Assembly (NCBI GenBank): GCA_018970205.1
Contig: JAGWWW010000011.1
Location: forward strand, 1 to 44,563
DNA: 44,563 bases
Source of the DNA: Actinomycetales bacterium
Lineage (GTDB): Bacteria > Actinomycetota > Actinomycetes > S36-B12 > UBA5976
Direction: 5' to 3'
In this document: in pieces, positions 42,779 to 44,563 of the stretch
How positions within the stretch are numbered: the stretch's first letter is position 1
Layout of the letters: each line of letters opens with the position of its first letter
Position numbers and translations under genes: made by a program
The notes under the pieces: generated by a model
Databases searched by the model: none
What the model was told of the DNA's origin: nothing
Seen by the model: only the letters and a program-made list of their open reading frames with translations

Positions 42779-42794
42779 CCCAAGCACCAAGGCA

Positions 42795-42825
42795 GAGGGC
42801 CGTATCCACACTGGATACGGCCCTC
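42795..42825. terminator. Bidirectional terminator after tRNA-Lys
   Basis: GAGGGCCGTATCC and GGATACGGCCCTC form a perfect 13-bp stem with a 5-base loop. Five more outer pairs (AAGGC/GCCTT) continue after one mismatch. It closely matches the stem at 30206-30241. Confidence 0.85.
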
Positions 42826-42844
42826 AGCCTTCTTGCGGTCCGAA

Positions 42845-44563
42845 CTACGAAGCCGGGCAGAACGCCGGCACCGGGTAGTCCGCGTCCTTGCTGTGGGCGA
42901 AGGTCGCCGCGTCGCACAGGGCACCGCGCAACTCGGCAACCTCCGTCTTGTCTGCCTTGCCCGCCTGCAACGCCTGCACAGCCGTGACCACGCCGTCCAC
43001 GGTGGACTCCAAGGCACCCACGCGGGTACTTAGGCCGGCCGCAGTCGCCGTAACCTGCGCCAACTCGTCAGTCACCGTGGTGAAGCTGCTCACGGAGACC
43101 TTGCTGTCGACAAGGCCGTCAACGCGGCCCCAAAGGGTGTTGAACTGCTCCTGCAGTGCACCGATGTCTGAACGGTCGGCCTTGAAGGTGTCCAGAGTCG
43201 CGTACACCGCCTGCAGCGCCGTGGTCGTCGCCGCACCCGATATCGCCGACTCCGCGTCAGCGACGCGGTCAGTCAGCGTTCCCAGTCCGGCCGTGAGCTG
43301 GTCGAGGGTGCTGGAGGTGGCCGCCGCGAAGGCATCGAGGTTGGAGTCCGCCAGAGCGATTGCCGATGCGAGATCAGTGACCTGGTTCTCGAGGTCGCTG
43401 TTCGCGCTGTCGAGGGAGACAAGGACCGCAGCCTGGTCGCCCAGTGCACCCGCGATGTCGTCGAAGTTGGCGTCGACCGACTCTGCGTCCGCCTTCTGCG
43501 ACAGCATGGCCGACAGGTCGTCCATGCTGGTAACCAGTGCGCCGACCTGACCGGGCAGGCCTTGCAGTGAGTCCACCTGCTCGGCGAGGGCCTGCAGCGA
43601 GTCATTCACAACCGCTGCCGACGCACCCGCATCGGCGATAGTCGCAGCCAACTCCGCTGCCACATCAGTGATCTGGTTCTGCAGGTCGGTGTTCGTCTGG
43701 TCAAAGCTCACCAACACAGCAGCCTGCTCTCCAATGGCATTCGCCAGGTCGGTGAAGTTCGAGTCCACGGACTCAGCGTCCGCCTTCGTGTCCACCGCAG
43801 CCGTCACGTCGTCGAGTTGCGCCTGCGTCGCAGATTGGCGCGCGTCCAAGTCGGACACGTCGTCAAGCAACCCATCAACTGAGCCCGTCAGGTCAACTAA
43901 CCGCGCCTGCGCTGCCGCAAGTCCAGCCCCAAGAGCCACCACATCGGCGTCCATGGCGTCGAACTCGGCCCGCACGTCCTCAACGAACGCGTCGAAGTCG
44001 CCCTGCAGCGCGGAAGCATCCACTTCCTCACCCAGCGAGGCCACCTGCTCGGCGAGCGCGTCCACAACGTCCTGCCCAGCCTTGCCCTCAACCACACCGG
44101 ACAACTCAGCAACTGAGTCACCCAACGCAGCCACATCATCAGCAGAAGCAGCCTGCGCGGCCGCATCCATCAGGTCAGCGACATCACCGGACAAGACCGA
44201 CAGGCCCTCAGCCAAGCCATCAACATCATCCTGGCTCGCCTTGCCATCCACCGTGGTCGACAAGTCATCCAGCTGAGCCTGCGTGGAAGCCTGCTGCGCA
44301 CCCAAGGCCGAGAGGTCGGCGTCCATGGCATCGAACTCAGCCCGCACGTCCTCGACGAAGGCGTCGAGGTCGCCCTGCAGCGCGGAAGCATCCACTTCCT
44401 CACCCAACGAGGCCACCTGCTCGGCGAGCGCGTCCACAACGTCCTGCCCAGCCTTGCCCTCAACCACACCGGACAACTCAGCAACCGAGTCAGACAACGC
44501 AGCCACATCATCAGCAGAAGCAGCAGCACCCACAGCGTCAGACAACTCGCCCAACACACCCGA
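42845..44563 (-). CDS. Long repetitive coiled-coil protein (start beyond the window)
   Basis: The frame runs off the right edge, so at least 572 residues are present and the N-terminus is missing. The sequence is Ala/Asp/Val/Leu-rich helix. A unit containing DDVAAL.DSVAELSGVVEGKAGQDVVDALAEQV and ALQG.FDAFVEDVRAEFDAMDAD occurs twice with a 124-residue period. A second motif KADAESVD.NF.D.A.A.G.QAAVLVS..... also occurs twice. Register motifs FKADRSDIGAL and GKADKTEVAEL lie near the end. The tail LCDAATFAHSKDADYPVPAFCPAS holds two cysteines. There is no LPXTG motif. It is probably an extracellular stalk or filament (inference); the family is unknown. Confidence 0.8.
   Translation of the reverse strand, partial: SGVLGELSDAVGAAASADDVAALSDSVAELSGVVEGKAGQDVVDALAEQVASLGEEVDASALQGDLDAFVEDVRAEFDAMDADLSALGAQQASTQAQLDDLSTTVDGKASQDDVDGLAEGLSVLSGDVADLMDAAAQAASADDVAALGDSVAELSGVVEGKAGQDVVDALAEQVASLGEEVDASALQGDFDAFVEDVRAEFDAMDADVVALGAGLAAAQARLVDLTGSVDGLLDDVSDLDARQSATQAQLDDVTAAVDTKADAESVDSNFTDLANAIGEQAAVLVSFDQTNTDLQNQITDVAAELAATIADAGASAAVVNDSLQALAEQVDSLQGLPGQVGALVTSMDDLSAMLSQKADAESVDANFDDIAGALGDQAAVLVSLDSANSDLENQVTDLASAIALADSNLDAFAAATSSTLDQLTAGLGTLTDRVADAESAISGAATTTALQAVYATLDTFKADRSDIGALQEQFNTLWGRVDGLVDSKVSVSSFTTVTDELAQVTATAAGLSTRVGALESTVDGVVTAVQALQAGKADKTEVAELRGALCDAATFAHSKDADYPVPAFCPAS
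43951..44524. repeat. Internal 372-bp-period DNA repeat inside the coiled-coil gene
   Basis: About 202 bases at 43951-44152 recur at 44323-44524 with few differences. The period of 372 bases equals 124 codons, so the reading frame is preserved. Confidence 0.9.

Overview
This 44.6-kb window is high-G+C, densely coding chromosomal DNA from an actinobacterium, probably an uncultured or little-studied one (inference). The evidence is a GlbO-type truncated haemoglobin, an Rv2466c-type (mycothiol-linked) DsbA-fold protein, EttA, a PepN of Streptomyces length, a five-helix single-membrane-subunit succinate dehydrogenase, and oligoribonuclease next to tRNA-His. About ten genes also have an actinobacterial TANNNT box directly before the start codon and no Shine-Dalgarno, so they are probably leaderless. 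No phage, insertion sequence, CRISPR array or rRNA operon is visible. The clearest foreign-looking pieces are two small toxin-antitoxin-like modules of lower G+C.

Layout. 1-4.3 kb: the 3' part of an iron/cobalamin-type ABC ATPase, the Rv2466c-like protein, and aminopeptidase N with a strong terminator. 4.4-5.0 kb: an AbiEii-like nucleotidyltransferase with a 56-codon partner. 5.2-13 kb: alpha-glucan metabolism (malQ and a GH13 alpha-glucosidase with a LacI-type operator) around an MscS channel, GlbO and a zinc-ribbon membrane protein. 13-18 kb: an unknown protein, a GNAT acetyltransferase, EttA, and a long beta-lactamase-fold hydrolase. 18.3-19.2 kb: tRNA-Arg(TCT) and a HigBA module. 19.2-24.2 kb: a CapA-like protein, an MFS transporter, an unknown membrane protein and an NRAMP-superfamily transporter with an altered metal site. 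24.3-29.1 kb: five minus-strand genes for a GH16 beta-glucanase without signal peptide, a PfkB sugar kinase, a Tat-Rieske protein, a secreted RCC1/FN3 protein and a small secreted coiled-coil protein. 29.5-33.7 kb: a coiled-coil protein and the sdhCAB operon. 34-40.4 kb: homospermidine synthase divergent from a TPC-type P1B ATPase, then class I fructose-bisphosphate aldolase, a TauE/SafE permease and a tandem universal stress protein. 40.8-42.8 kb: orn, tRNA-His, Hsp20 with its 3' end duplicated twice, and tRNA-Lys. From 42.8 kb to the right edge runs a long repetitive coiled-coil protein whose start lies outside the window.

Functional themes. MalQ and the GH13 enzyme suggest maltodextrin/glycogen turnover under LacI-family control. 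The GH16-kinase pair suggests handling of beta-glucan fragments. Several secreted or surface proteins (RCC1/FN3, a small stalk protein, the giant coiled-coil protein) suggest an elaborate envelope. The two stalk proteins share a Lys-Ala-Asp register motif and a two-cysteine C-terminal tail, so they may be one uncharacterised surface family. Two nearly identical long-stem terminators, at 30.2 and 42.8 kb, suggest a repeated terminator family in this genome.
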